Positions 11,667 through 22,027 of a DNA stretch of 64,000 nucleotides are shown piece by piece; the first letter of the stretch is position 1, and each line of letters begins with the position of its first letter. The position numbers and the translations under genes are program-made. The notes beneath the pieces were generated by a model. It saw only the letters and a program-made list of their open reading frames with translations. It made no database searches and was not told the origin of the DNA. Source of the stretch: Rhypophila decipiens (taxonomy: Eukaryota; Ascomycota; Sordariomycetes; Sordariales; Naviculisporaceae); the NCBI GenBank assembly GCA_033297075.1, contig MU858050.1, forward strand, positions 558,001 to 622,000. Direction: 5' to 3'.

Positions 11667-12395
11667 AGTGGGAAACAACAAAGTCATGGGTGCAATTTGG
11701 TCGGCATTGGTCATTGGGAAAGAACAGGTATTCTGGAAGGGTCTGCATGAACAACAGCATGGGTTTAGCTGAGTCTTTCTATTTGCGTTGCTTCGGGAGG
11801 CCTATACGTCACGTTTAAAAAGTGACTGGAGTCATGGAAACTGCGAAATTCAACCAAAACTGAGCGACCATCTTGCTCCCCTATTTTATTCTTCTTGTGA
11901 CGAATCATGACGCTCAGGACGTGCAAATGCCAATGTAACTACATGTATCTATGTCTTTTTAATTACCACCGAGAAAAAAGAAGAATCGCGGATGTCCAAA
12001 TCTACCAACTATATCTTGGCCGTTGTGAGGTCCTCTTTATTACGTAGATTGATATCGCTGGGAGTGCAGTCCGGCCCGAGGGGAACGGGAGACACATTAT
12101 CCCAGAACAGCCCGATTGGGACTAGCCCCACCTTTGTGCTCTTGCGTCCTCACAGCCCACCAAACTGTCGAAAATCGGCTCCTGAACTTTTTCCTCACCT
12201 CACGCCTTCTCGCAACCCCCGCATACACCAAATTTAGCGTCCTTCTTCCTATCAATGTGAGTTCAATTGATTTTTCGACTGTGTTTGCATCGCCATTTGT
12301 CTCAGCGTTGGGCCATTCAAGGTGCCTCTTTCGGGCAGCAAGAATACTTTTTGTGTGCGTGCGTGGAGGCTAATCAACAAAACTTAGCTTCCAAA
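11667..12395. other. Intergenic region with the EGD2 leader
   Basis: It holds the RPL14 3' flank and the EGD2 promoter. The leader contains possible 5'UTR introns: a GTGAGT donor at 12257 pairing with a CAG at 12305, or with an AACTTAG acceptor at 12387 just before the ATG. The exact leader structure is unresolved. Confidence 0.35.
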
Positions 12396-13124
12396 ATGGC
12401 CAACCCCAGAGTAGAGGAACTTCCCGATGAGGAGGTCAAGAAGCCCACCGTCGAGGAGCTTGACGACGACAGCAGCGACGAGTCCGGCGACGAGGCCGGC
12501 GATTCGAGCCTCCCCGCGGGCTCTTCCGCCGTAATCCACTCCCGCAACGAGAAGAAGGCTCGCAAGGCCATCGAGAAGCTGCACCTCACCCGTGTTCCTG
12601 GTATCACTCGTGTCACACTTCGCCGCCCCAAGAACGTAGGTTATGGATTGCTTTCCGGGGAACTGGGATGTCGAGACGCTTGACAGCAAGCTGATATTCG
12701 GGGAACTAGATTCTCTTCGTCATCAACAACCCCGAGGTTTACAAGTCTCCTAACAGCAACACCTATATGTGAGCACTTCCAACCACAGGTCAGCATTTGA
12801 CGAGTGAGCTAATAATGGCACAGTGTGTTCGGTGAGGCCAAGATTGAGGATCTTAACGCCAGTGCCCAGGCCGCTGCTGCCCAGCAGCTTGCCAACCAGA
12901 CTGCTGAGCACGACCACGCCGGCCACAGCCACGACCACAAGCATGAGGGCGAGACCAAGGAGGAGGAGGAAGACGATGGCGAGGAGGTTGACTCGGAGGG
13001 CGTCGAGGATAAGGATATCGAGCTCGTCATGACCCAAGCCAACGTCTCCCGCAAGAAGGCCATCAAGGCTCTCAAAGAGAACGACAATGACATAGTCAAC
13101 TCAATCATGGCACTGAGCGTCTAA
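12396..13124 (+). CDS. EGD2: Nascent polypeptide-associated complex subunit alpha (NAC-alpha, EGD2)
   Basis: Three exons (12396-12635, 12710-12768, 12824-13124) total 600 nt, 199 residues. An acidic N-terminal stretch ([17 protein letters not shown]) precedes the NAC domain, with [29 protein letters not shown] and [12 protein letters not shown] across the splice sites, and [12 protein letters not shown] closing it. A His/Asp/Glu-rich linker (about residues 130-155) leads to the C-terminal UBA domain ([20 protein letters not shown]). NAC is the heterodimer that binds ribosomes at the tunnel exit and shields nascent chains. Its beta partner (EGD1) is encoded about 29 kb away at 41830-42543, so both halves of the complex are in this window. 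Size and domain order match other ascomycetes. The second exon is only 59 nt. All junctions are canonical GT-AG and keep phase. Confidence 0.96.
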
Positions 13125-13809
13125 CCAAAGGAGGGTTATGTCTTGTCTTGATTGTGTGGGTGATTGCCGGAATGAAATAACATTTATTGGCGTACATTGC
13201 GCAGGGCGTTCTATCGTTGGGATCGGCGGGATAGCTTTGAAACAACTCACAAGCATCTCGTCTGTAACTGGCTATATGGCCTCCCCGTCCCATCTCAAAA
13301 AATAGATACAACTCGCTTCTTGGCTCCATGCTACTTGCTTGTTCCATGTAAGAGGTGGTTCAAACCACTCTGTCTGACTCTCTGTCTGCAGTTGCACTTC
13401 TTACTGTTGAATGCTTGCTCCCGGAGGAGACCTAGAATGAAATCTTTGAAACGAGCGTTGTGGTTCATCCCATCTCTTTGGGTGGGTAGCTTGAGCTCCC
13501 AAGGAGCTGTTTGCGGAAGAATTTCCGTTTCCTACTGCATCTGTCAAACACATCGGAATCATAACCTCTTGGTAATTGGAGAATAGCTCTCAACTTTTTT
13601 CATCAAGAAAAAGAATTCATACTGTCACGGTAATGATCCAAAATCGCCGGTTGATGCCGGAGCCAGCTTGACAATCTGGGTCACGTGATTTCTCCGACGC
13701 CCCGTCGAGAGCGGGTTGCAGAAACACCAACGACCTCAACCTGCTTCGTTTGCCGAATCAACAGAGCTTCAGTCCACTCTCGTACAAAACCTCACAACCA
13801 CGCGCAAAA
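13125..13809. other. Intergenic region, no gene seen
   Basis: EGD2 3' flank and ATP7 promoter. A 129-codon plus-strand ORF (13197-13586) shows no family resemblance and is probably chance. Confidence 0.4.
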
Positions 13810-14654
13810 ATGGCCACAGTAAGTGCACCCTATCAATTGAGATCTTTGACATAGTACTCCAGATTTCGTCTGTCGATTGGGTGTCCAATTGGCACCCAGC
13901 TCGTCGCCGCGATCATTCTCGTTTCCGGAAAAAGTTGAGCTAATTTGCTCTCTCCCTCCACAGCGAAGCGCAGCTCTCAAGCTCGATTGGGCCAAGGTCG
14001 CGACCTCCCTCGGCCTCCGCGGTCAGACTGCCGCCAGCCTCCAGGCATTCAAGAAGCGCAACGATGACATCCGCCGCAAGGTGCAAGTCCTGTCTGAGCA
14101 GCCCACCGAGGTCGACTTCGCCCACTACCGCAGCATCCTCAAGAACCAGGCCATCGTCGACGAGATCGAGAAGCGATTCAATGCCTTCAAGCCCGCCACT
14201 TATGACCTGAGCCGCCAGCTCAAGGCCATCGAGGCCTTCGAGGTTGAGGCCATCAACAACGCTCAGGCCACCAAGGAGAAGGTCGACCTGGAGCTCAAGG
14301 ACCTGGAGAAGACCCTCACAAACATCGAGACCGCGAGACCGTTCGAGGAGCTCACAGTGGTATGTCTTGCTTGCTTGCTTGGCTGGATGGTGGTGTTGGA
14401 GAAAGAATTCACCATACTTGGTGTGCGACGGGGTCCTATTATGTGGTTCAATGCTGACCGGGTCCGGAAATGCTATAGGACGATGTTGCGGCTGCCGAGC
14501 CATCGATCGACGAGAAGACTGCTGCGCTCGTTTCCAAGGGCCGCTGGTCCGTTCCTGGATACAAGGTACGATTTCCCTCTTGCGTAGTTTCGCCGTGGGT
14601 ACGGTTGCTGACCCCCTTTTGCAGGAGAAATTCGGCGATCTCTCCGTCGTATAA
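13810..14654 (+). CDS. ATP7: Mitochondrial F1Fo-ATP synthase subunit d (stator)
   Basis: Four exons (13810-13818, 13964-14359, 14479-14565, 14625-14654) total 522 nt, 173 residues. The first coding exon is just nine bases (Met-Ala-Thr), followed by a 145-nt intron and the conserved opening [12 protein letters not shown]. The body is helical and charged, with [29 protein letters not shown] and [10 protein letters not shown], all typical of subunit d. The last two exons give [20 protein letters not shown] and a DLSVV end. Subunit d belongs to the peripheral stalk, which keeps the catalytic head from turning with the rotor. No separate cleavable presequence is obvious, as in yeast Atp7. The nine-base start exon is easily missed by gene finders, which would instead pick an internal start; reading phase and the conserved N-terminus support it. 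Confidence 0.94.
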
Positions 14655-15207
14655 ACAACAAAATTCACGACGACGGGAACCTCACTATAACCCGGCCGAC
14701 TCTTCTTGGTTTTCCCTTGTGTATTCTAGCATTGTAGATAGCAATCGCGTGAAAAGATCGCGTGGTGAGGTGAGGAGTGGAAATTTCAAGTTTTTATTTG
14801 CAATCGAAACCAACCCACATATTTTAACATACCTTGGTGAGTATCCAACTTGATTTTCGGCCTCCCCTACTTTGAATACTGTCCTTCTTGAGCCTCCGCA
14901 TGTTCCATCACAGAGTACCTTTATCTCAAAAGACACCAGGGGTGAGAGGATTACCTCACCCACCCTTTCCTTAAGTTGTTTAACACTTGGATTGGGTGGA
15001 ATTTTACCTCTAAGGCACCAACTGCTTCGATAATACTGATTTGACAGCTGCACTTACACCTCGCAGCACACCCTTACAAGCAGAATATCCGCCAGATCCC
15101 CATGTTGCTATTATACTGCAGCAAAAATGCAAAAGCTCGGGCCCCCTCGAAAGGGCCCGCCGAAAAGCAACCAACTGCTTTTACGAAGAAAGATTTTTTA
15201 TCGATTA
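14655..15207. other. Intergenic region, no gene seen
   Basis: ATP7 3' flank. No coding or structural signal was recognised before the tRNA-like element. Confidence 0.4.
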
Positions 15208-15302
15208 GGCCCGCGGACGGGATCGGGTTCGAACCCATCATCTGTCGGGAGGGGGGCGGTCGAGCGGGAGACAGGGCAGATAAACCACTCGGCCAACGGG
15301 CC
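15208..15302 (-). tRNA. tRNA-like element (possible intron-bearing tRNA or tRNA pseudogene)
   Basis: On the minus strand the ends can pair as a 7-bp acceptor stem (GGCCCGT with GCGGGCC, one G-U). TGGCCGAGTGG fits the Pol III A box and GGTTCGAACCC fits the B box. CTGTC and GACAG could form an anticodon stem around a C-rich, intron-sized loop. However, the D and T arms do not fold cleanly (extra bases between T stem and acceptor stem; no clear U33), the anticodon cannot be read safely, and no T run follows directly. It is therefore either a decayed tRNA or one whose fold I have not resolved. Confidence 0.4.
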
Positions 15303-16515
15303 GTTTAGCTTCTGTTCCTCCTCCCGCTATGAATGACAGGGCGAATTGTTGGGGTTATATGGGGATGGGATGGATTCTGCTGGGTTTTGGGCGCCTGTCC
15401 TGGGCTTATGTTCACTTTGAGTTTGGGTCACGGGTTAGGTTGCTCGTTGAGATGATTTCCTAGATATAGTGATATGCTGGCTTCGGTTGGCTGGTTAATA
15501 TGAACGTAAGGATGTTATAGCCCGTCTTTCATATGGCGAGGAGGTTTAAAATCTGGGATACGGATATGGTCGCTAGTCTTCCTAGCGAGAATCTGCTACG
15601 GAGGGAGGTTTTTGCTATATGGTACTGTGCTTACTAGCAGGTGGAGGTGGAAGTCTAGGTGAGATTATAAGAGACTCAGCCTATGATGAAGGGGCTTTGG
15701 GCTGATATCAACCTGGTTGGTTTGTTCCCATGGCTCGGATCTTGTCTTTCCCTGCCTCTATCATCATTCTTGTTCTCTCGGGTTCGCGAGAGATGGTCCG
15801 GAAGCAGAGTCCACTTAACACAAACATGGATTCATATCCCGTGAGAATAATACAAGCAACATGGTCTTTGAGTAAATGAGAGGGAACGAGTCTTCGGATG
15901 CGGTCAGAGAGTTTCCTACCACGGTCTCAGTAACGACTTGATGTCTAGTGACTCCTTGAGGAACACGTGAGAGTGTCAGGGTCCGAATTCCTAGTTCTAA
16001 TGATCCATACAGGAGTACCAAATTATGCACCTTCACTCCGTTACTAATTCAAAAGATGCCATTTGATTAGTGTGCGCAGATTGCCAATCATTTGGACTAG
16101 TCCAGCTCAACGTCGATTCGAAGTTCGGGAGGCAAGGGGCAGGGCCTCATCTGCAAATTACATTCGTGTCAACTTCAGAAGTCGTCTTTGGGGAGGAGTA
16201 GTTCAATAGAGGAGCCTTAAAATACTGATAAAGATATTATATGAAAAGTCGTTCTCATTAAGCTGGGGAGAGCTGTTGGGTCCCCGGACGTTTGTGCAAC
16301 ATGACAAAGAATTTCGGCCCGGGACCGGCCCGTCAAGTTCTCAATTCCGGCCCCACCCGGAGCTCCAAGCTTGAATCATGATTTGCTCGAGCTTAAGCTT
16401 CGTCATTCTTCCCACCAACTCAACTCACAAAGATCGAATCACAGTCTTCTGAGTATTCGCCAGTGCATACCAATCTCGACTTTCGCTGAAGAGATAACCT
16501 ATACATCCAACCAAA
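15303..16515. other. Intergenic region, no gene seen
   Basis: About 1.2 kb between the tRNA-like element and COX16. No ORF with coding character and no clear repeat were seen. The right end is the COX16 promoter and leader. Confidence 0.4.
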
Positions 16516-16964
16516 ATGGCAGTTTTCCAAAACAAAAAGTTTCAATCGTCCGCGACGACAAACACCTATGGTGCAAAATACCGAGCGATGATGGCCAAAC
16601 GCCCATTCCTCCTCTTTGGGCTCCCCTTCCTGGCAGTGATGATAGGTGGCTCGTTCGTCTTGACACCCGCCACGGCAATTCGATACGAGAGACACGACAG
16701 GAAGGTTCGGCAGATGACGCGCGAGGAGGAGCTTTCAATGACCAAGACCAAGCGTAAGGTCGATCTCAAGGAAGAGTATTACGTGAGTTCCCCAGCCACG
16801 TCATTGCCCTACTTCACTGCGCTGTTGCTGCCGATCAATCAAAAGTACTGTGTTCATCATTTCTGACCTTCGTGCCATTGCAGAGATTGGCGGCGAAAGA
16901 TATTGACAACTGGGAGCAAAAGCGCGTCAAGAGACTCCCAGGAGAGACGGATGGTGTTTTGTGA
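16516..16964 (+). CDS. COX16: Cytochrome c oxidase assembly protein COX16
   Basis: Two exons (16516-16782, 16884-16964) give 115 residues. The protein is short, with one membrane helix (about residues 29-49, FLLFGLPFLAVMIGGSFVL) followed by RYERHDRKVRQMTREEEL and DIDNWEQKRVKRLPGE, both typical of COX16. Family members are anchored in the mitochondrial inner membrane and help build complex IV, with roles in Cox1 and Cox2 assembly intermediates. The N-terminal stretch is basic and poor in acidic residues, fitting mitochondrial import. The intron (101 nt) has GTGAGT and GCAG ends. The ATG at 16516 is in a CAAAATGG context. An AATAAA-like signal lies just past the stop (about 16980). The gene is one of several respiratory-chain genes in this window. 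Confidence 0.93.
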
Positions 16965-18568
16965 ACGCGTCAAGCTCAGCAATAATAAAAAAGAAACAAA
17001 ACAACCAGAGTCGCGTCGGTGTAAACAAGGCGACTGATCCAGATCGCGATATTTCCCCACGTTTTTCACGGAGTACGACCTTGGGTGCTGATTTTTTGCC
17101 TATTTCCGCACCGACCTGGGTATCACGAATCCGGGGCAAACGCCAAATATCGACGGATAATTGAGCATTTTTATTTTACGAGAGACCCAGGGCTGAGTTG
17201 GTGGCGCTCCTCGGCACGCCTTACCTGCCCGTATCGGCGGGTGGCATTCGAATGATTATTAAGAGTTACAAACCCAGCTCTGTGGCCTCAGCAACCGGAT
17301 ATCACGGACTATGGCGTCTTTTTGCGGATCCGTTTTGTCGGGAAACCTATTTGCCGATATATTCGCTTCAACTCAGCTCCGGGACCAAGATAGAAGTCCT
17401 TCAAAGACCCCTTATCAAACGCCCATGTGCGCTGCCCCTGAGTGGGGAGATGGATGGGACGCGGGAGAGTTGACTGACAGCGGACCTGCCGTGCGCATGG
17501 CGATATGCTTGTCTCAGCAAGAAGGCATCTGGACCATCATAAAGGGAGGCCGGAGTCTGATAGGAATGTGGTGACGAACAGCTGATGCGGCTGGGTAAAG
17601 GATTTGTTCGCTGCGTTTTGTCAGCACGGATTGATTATCCGTAGTTCGCCTGGGTTGCCTGGGATGGTTGGGTTCAGACACTCGAGGGCTAGAACGTTGA
17701 TATCTCAAATGTCTCTCAAGGTTGACGCCATGTTTGATATCTCCTTTTAGCTCGTGTTACACCATTGCCCGCATACAGCCCGCGTAAGTTGATGTTTCAA
17801 AAGTCGCCCGACAAACACGAGTGTGTACGCGCATTAGTCGGATGTTTGCGCCGAGGCAATCGACTGATAGCTTGGGTTTGTGGGGGGTCTTTGTTGGTGG
17901 CAGTGTCAGTCAGATTCTGCTCGGACAGGCGGTTGGACATGCAATTGGAGATTTTACACCAGCTTACGCTGACAGCCTGACGGGATATGGTATACTGGTA
18001 ATCTAGCACAGCATCTGAGGATGATTTGTTCATGTCCCGGTTACGAATACGCTCATTATTGCTTCAGTGCACTGAGTATAAGCACCGTAAACTCGTAATT
18101 CATCCTGCCTCTGTCTCAGCCCGTTGCGTCGACAGTAGTATCCATGGATCCGGGGCGAACTCCGTATCAGTACCTGTCTGCTGTCTAGGTAAATATCTTG
18201 ACAGGGTATGGGTATGAGCCGCAAGGACAATCAGTTACGAGTGAAAAAATAAAAACTGATTGCCCACCAGCCGCAACAACGGTCCGCCGGTGTCGTGTCT
18301 ATCAACCGGAATTTTTTGGCTTATTTTTGCCTTTTGTATATATTAAAAATAACGGGCTTATTTATCCCCAATGTCTGGGTTGGTTGTCAATCCCCATTTT
18401 ATGGGTATCGGTCAAAACCTCCTCGTGTGACCTACCTACCCTACCCTTGGACTTTTCGGCATCTCCACATCCCGGGGCGCTATGTTGCCTTGCTAGAGCC
18501 TCAGAGTTATTGTATCCGTACTTTGAAAAGTCTAGTAGGTAGTGTACGAGGTGCAATACGAGCCCGCT
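16965..18568. other. Gene-free stretch
   Basis: Short ORFs in several frames, such as 17311-17574 plus, have no supporting motif. There is no clear transposon protein, terminal repeat or RNA gene. Confidence 0.4.
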
Positions 18569-18748
18569 GAGATCACGATCTGTACGGCTATGAATTATGG
18601 GGAGATCTACATAGGGAATTCAAGGCGCCGATGTGGAAAGTGAAAAGACGGTAGGTTTGAGATCACGATCTGTACGGCTCTCTCGGTGTATGGGGAGACT
18701 ATGATGCTCGAGGCGTATATGTTCAAGATGAAAGAACGGTAAGGCAGT
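18569..18748. repeat. Imperfect tandem duplication, about 90-bp period
   Basis: The same 21-base word (starting GAGATCACGATC, ending TACGGCT) begins at 18569 and 18659, exactly 90 bases apart. Weaker matches follow at the same offsets: TATGGGGAGA in both, and GAAAAGACGGTA against GAAAGAACGGTA. The two halves are diverged copies of one unit. A partial echo (GGGGAGATCACGATC) occurs near 19404. No coding role is apparent. Confidence 0.6.
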
Positions 18749-19492
18749 TGGTGTTGTAACAATAAAAGGAGTAAACCTTGTCGTTCGGTGATCAAAGATA
18801 CACCCACCTAGCCAGCCCGCCAGGACGGTTCAAGCGGGAGGTTTGGTACATATGATTACAGAGAGAGATCTTGTCCCACGGCACATGTAGCCCATCTTAT
18901 CTTTTTTGTCAAAGCAACGTTGCCGCACGATGAGTAACACAGAGCTCATTGAATGGCTGGAACTGCCCAAAGAAAACAGACTTTCAATCCGAAACGAGCG
19001 CAAAGCGCCGATGACATCTATATGACATATGATGGTCATGAATTTATACCACCGCAGATCTAGAAAGTTCAAGTTGAGGGTGAAAGTCCCGTCGTGGGAT
19101 TTGGAAAGTGGAAAAGGAGCTGAGGCATGGATGACGATACTGGATCAGCAAAAAAAGCCGGAGAATCACCCAGATTGCCGTTAAATTTCTCGATGATGAG
19201 GAAAGCGATAGGCGCCCGCCATGATACACACTTTTGCCAATCCTTTCCTATCCACAAAACCCTCGAGATATGGAGATAATTTGTGTATACGTTACGATAG
19301 TGTAGTAAAGCCCAAGGAGAGAAAAAAAACGGATTCCTTCGGTTGGTGATGGGGCGATGGGTTCCTGCATGCACTTTACGCACATCATGTTTCTTTTGTT
19401 CAGGGGAGATCACGATCGGAGAGACACATGCAGTTTGTAGTGTACGTACTAATAAACCCCGCGATGAGGAGGGGACCTAAAAAGGGACCTGA
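18749..19492. other. Gene-free stretch
   Basis: No convincing coding or RNA feature. The right end is the 3' flank of the probable gene that starts at 20470. Confidence 0.35.
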
Positions 19493-20470
19493 TCAACCCC
19501 ACCGCCAATTGGCATGTAAGCCCATCGACAACATTCGCCCATCAGGCCAATCAGTGTCGCCATTGTAATCCACTAGTTGGTCATGGATCAACCACACTGC
19601 TGGAATCCAGGTTTCTTTACCCCAGCTTCCCGTGTCCAGAATCGATATGGTTGGCGAAGAGGCTTGCAAGGTCGGACGTCTATTGCCGTATTCACTGGAC
19701 GCTCTCCTGCCAAGTGTCTCTCTCCCACACCACATCGCCTCTGGTACCTGGATCATTGCGTGCCTGACTGTTCCTAATATGGCAGCTTGCCAGAAGGGGC
19801 TTGCAGGGCTTTACAGAATGGCTTGATGTGAACAGGTCTCGTGAACACACCTTTTTGGTCCTCCCCGGCAAACTTGCTCGCTTTCTGCTTGTTGTTTGTG
19901 AGGCTCGCCGACCACTTTCGGACTCGTCCGGAAACTCGCCCGTGGTCAGGCTGACCTTGGACAAGGACCTCCGATCCTTTCGCCAAGAGTCAGGTTCGCG
20001 GAGGAGAGGAGACGCGATACTGTGTACGCTCTCTGACGACGCTTGTGAAATTCGAGACTGCGCCTTGGGGATATGCTTGGTCTCGCCTTGTTCTTTGGTC
20101 GTTCGATAAAGGCCTTTCATCATATCATCAAGATCCAAGCTTTCTTGCTCCCTCGAGCGGTATTCGAGCCACTCATCGTCTGTTCTCAGGGTTTCCAGTA
20201 CAGACCTGGCCGTGGATCAGGGCCCAAGTGGGACAGAGCAGTGAGAAGCTGAAACATGTTCTGACGCTATGACGGATTAGGATGGACACTCTGTTTCCTC
20301 GATGATGACTCCCAAAAGGTGCAGATCAGTGATCACTCGGCGAAAATCCTAGCAGTTTTTGCAGTGCAAAACGAGGGAGTGGATTCATGACGTATCCAGA
20401 GATCCTTGTCGACTTCAAGGCTGAGCCGACCAGGGGGCAGCGTGAGAGCGGGGTTTTTGCTCGGATTCAT
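19493..20470 (-). CDS. Probable unrecognised gene (three or more exons)
   Basis: Three minus-strand open segments have protein-like composition and two of them join cleanly. The first runs from ATG 20470 (MNPSKNPALTLPPGRLSLEV) to a GTGATC donor at 20336. A CAG acceptor at 20206 restores phase and gives ARIFAESVLETLRTDDEWLE, continuing into a Ser/Arg/Lys-rich middle segment with LDLDDMMKG. The last segment (about 19493-19770) reads TISILDTGSWGKETWIPAVW, then WLIHDQLVDYNGDTDWPDG and ends HANWRWG. The join between the middle and last segments is not resolved; GTGTGT near 19846 is one donor candidate. The expected product is about 250 residues with no signal peptide or membrane helix. I do not recognise the family. 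It could be a real lineage-specific gene or a decaying one. Confidence 0.45.
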
Positions 20471-21283
20471 CTTGCTGGCTCTTGATTTTTTTTGCCCAAC
20501 TCCGCTGGTACAATCTCTTGCACGCTCACTCAGCATTTGTACGGGGTATCAATACGATACGTGCGAACCCATTCCACATTCCTCTTGGCTTGGTGGGTAT
20601 CAGAGATATTTTCGCTTGGCTCAGACAATATCGCTGTCCAGAACTGATTCACAGCTGACAGGCGTTGTTTTTGAAAGCAAAAAAGGCGGAACGAGGTCTT
20701 ACTTCGAAGGACCTTTCCGTTGGGCCTTTTTGTGGCTGCTGACTAGACCGCAATAAAAGCCGATTTTGGGTGGGGCAACATTGACCGACAGCCGCCCGGG
20801 CAGAGGTTGCCCGTCTTGTTCACAGTTTTGCCGTCTTTCACGGCATCACCACTCAACTCAACCCACTCTGCATGCGAGATGGTGTGCAGCATTCACTGGA
20901 AAGCCGGGCATGCAGCAGGCTGCCCTGCCCACCCCTGCTCCGTACCCCTCCTCCACTTTTTGTGTAATCACCTTATTTCTTGCTTCGGCGTACAGTACGG
21001 TACTCGTGTACGGGGTACATGCACATTTCACTTACGTAGTGTGCAAGAACCTGCGCACTGCAAGGTACCATCTGGTTATGGACCGATCTCCGTCTCCGTC
21101 ACCGCTCCTGCTCAGGTGCACAATTCAAGATTATTAAATATCTCTCTGCCCCCCCTCCATCATGTCCACGCCTATTCTTGCTTCACTACTCGATCACCAT
21201 CGACCAGTGTCAACTAGGTTCACTACCTACCTACCTCAAACATACCCAGAGTGAGGGACTGTCCTCAACATCACACAACCACA
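20471..21283. promoter_or_regulatory. Intergenic region between two divergent genes
   Basis: If the minus-strand gene ending at 20470 is real, this 0.8-kb region is a shared divergent promoter with the plus-strand gene at 21284. CT-rich tracts and a CTACCTACCTACC run (about 21224-21237) lie close to the latter's start. No specific operator is recognised. Confidence 0.35.
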
Positions 21284-22027
21284 ATGTTCTGCATACAAGA
21301 TTCCGAGATGCACGGAAGCAACAGCCACAACTCCCGCCGTATCCTCCGATCGTTTCGGAGCCACAAGAGCCTCAAGTCCGCCACACGAAGCCAGGACATG
21401 GCACATCAAAGACGCCCAAGCGATGCCAGCACCCTTTCCGCCGCGAGATCTTCTGCCGAATCATCCCGGCCATCGACGAGCAGCCGGCCGGCGAGAATTG
21501 TAGATTGGGACCCGCTAAGACTTCATCCACCACTTGCCAAGAGCCACCTTCCGTTCGCTGCGCAAAATTCAAGCTCAGCTAAGAACGCTCACCGCGAACT
21601 GCGCCAAGCCCGATCTCTCCACCATCTCCATGGAGCCTACACATCAGCCCATGTCGGACAACCCGAGCCGCGGGCCACATCGTCCAGGACGGTCATCTAC
21701 GACGGCTTCGATTTCGGGTTCGATCAGATGGCCTCCCCGAGTCGGAGGGAGCCGATGCATGATTATCATGACGACCTGTACCACCAACACCGGCCGTCTT
21801 CGCCGGGCGCCAGCAGCACAAGCAGCGGCGGGTCCGACTTTGGGCCGGAGACACCCTCCGATGCCCAGTTCCACTTTCAAGGCCTGACCCCGCGACCACA
21901 CGTGGCCGGCCTGGACGCAGCCGACCACTACATCAAGCGTGGAGGCTGGAAGCGGCGAGGCATCGTCTTTGAGACGGAGGTGCCCATGGCCAGCGAGGAG
22001 GAGTGCTTCGACCTTGAGATGGACTAG
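21284..22027 (+). CDS. Conserved low-complexity fungal protein, function unknown
   Basis: A single uninterrupted frame of 247 residues. The first 100 residues are Ser/Arg/His-rich with no fold evident. Short ordered stretches stand out: RIVDWDPLRLHPP (about 80-92), IYDGFDFGFD (about 146-155), and the C-terminal DAADHYIKRGGWKRRGIVFE, followed by an acidic tail (EEECFDLEMD). The clustering of aromatic and charged residues in otherwise disordered sequence suggests short binding motifs. It has no signal peptide, membrane helix or catalytic signature. I have the impression that such proteins are widespread in filamentous ascomycetes, but I cannot name a domain. The ATG at 21284 is used because the upstream in-frame codons fall in a CT-rich leader; an earlier in-frame ATG at 21251 is possible. 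The strong GC bias and the lack of stops over 740 bases support coding. Confidence 0.75.
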   Translation: MFCIQDSEMHGSNSHNSRRILRSFRSHKSLKSATRSQDMAHQRRPSDASTLSAARSSAESSRPSTSSRPARIVDWDPLRLHPPLAKSHLPFAAQNSSSAKNAHRELRQARSLHHLHGAYTSAHVGQPEPRATSSRTVIYDGFDFGFDQMASPSRREPMHDYHDDLYHQHRPSSPGASSTSSGGSDFGPETPSDAQFHFQGLTPRPHVAGLDAADHYIKRGGWKRRGIVFETEVPMASEEECFDLEMD

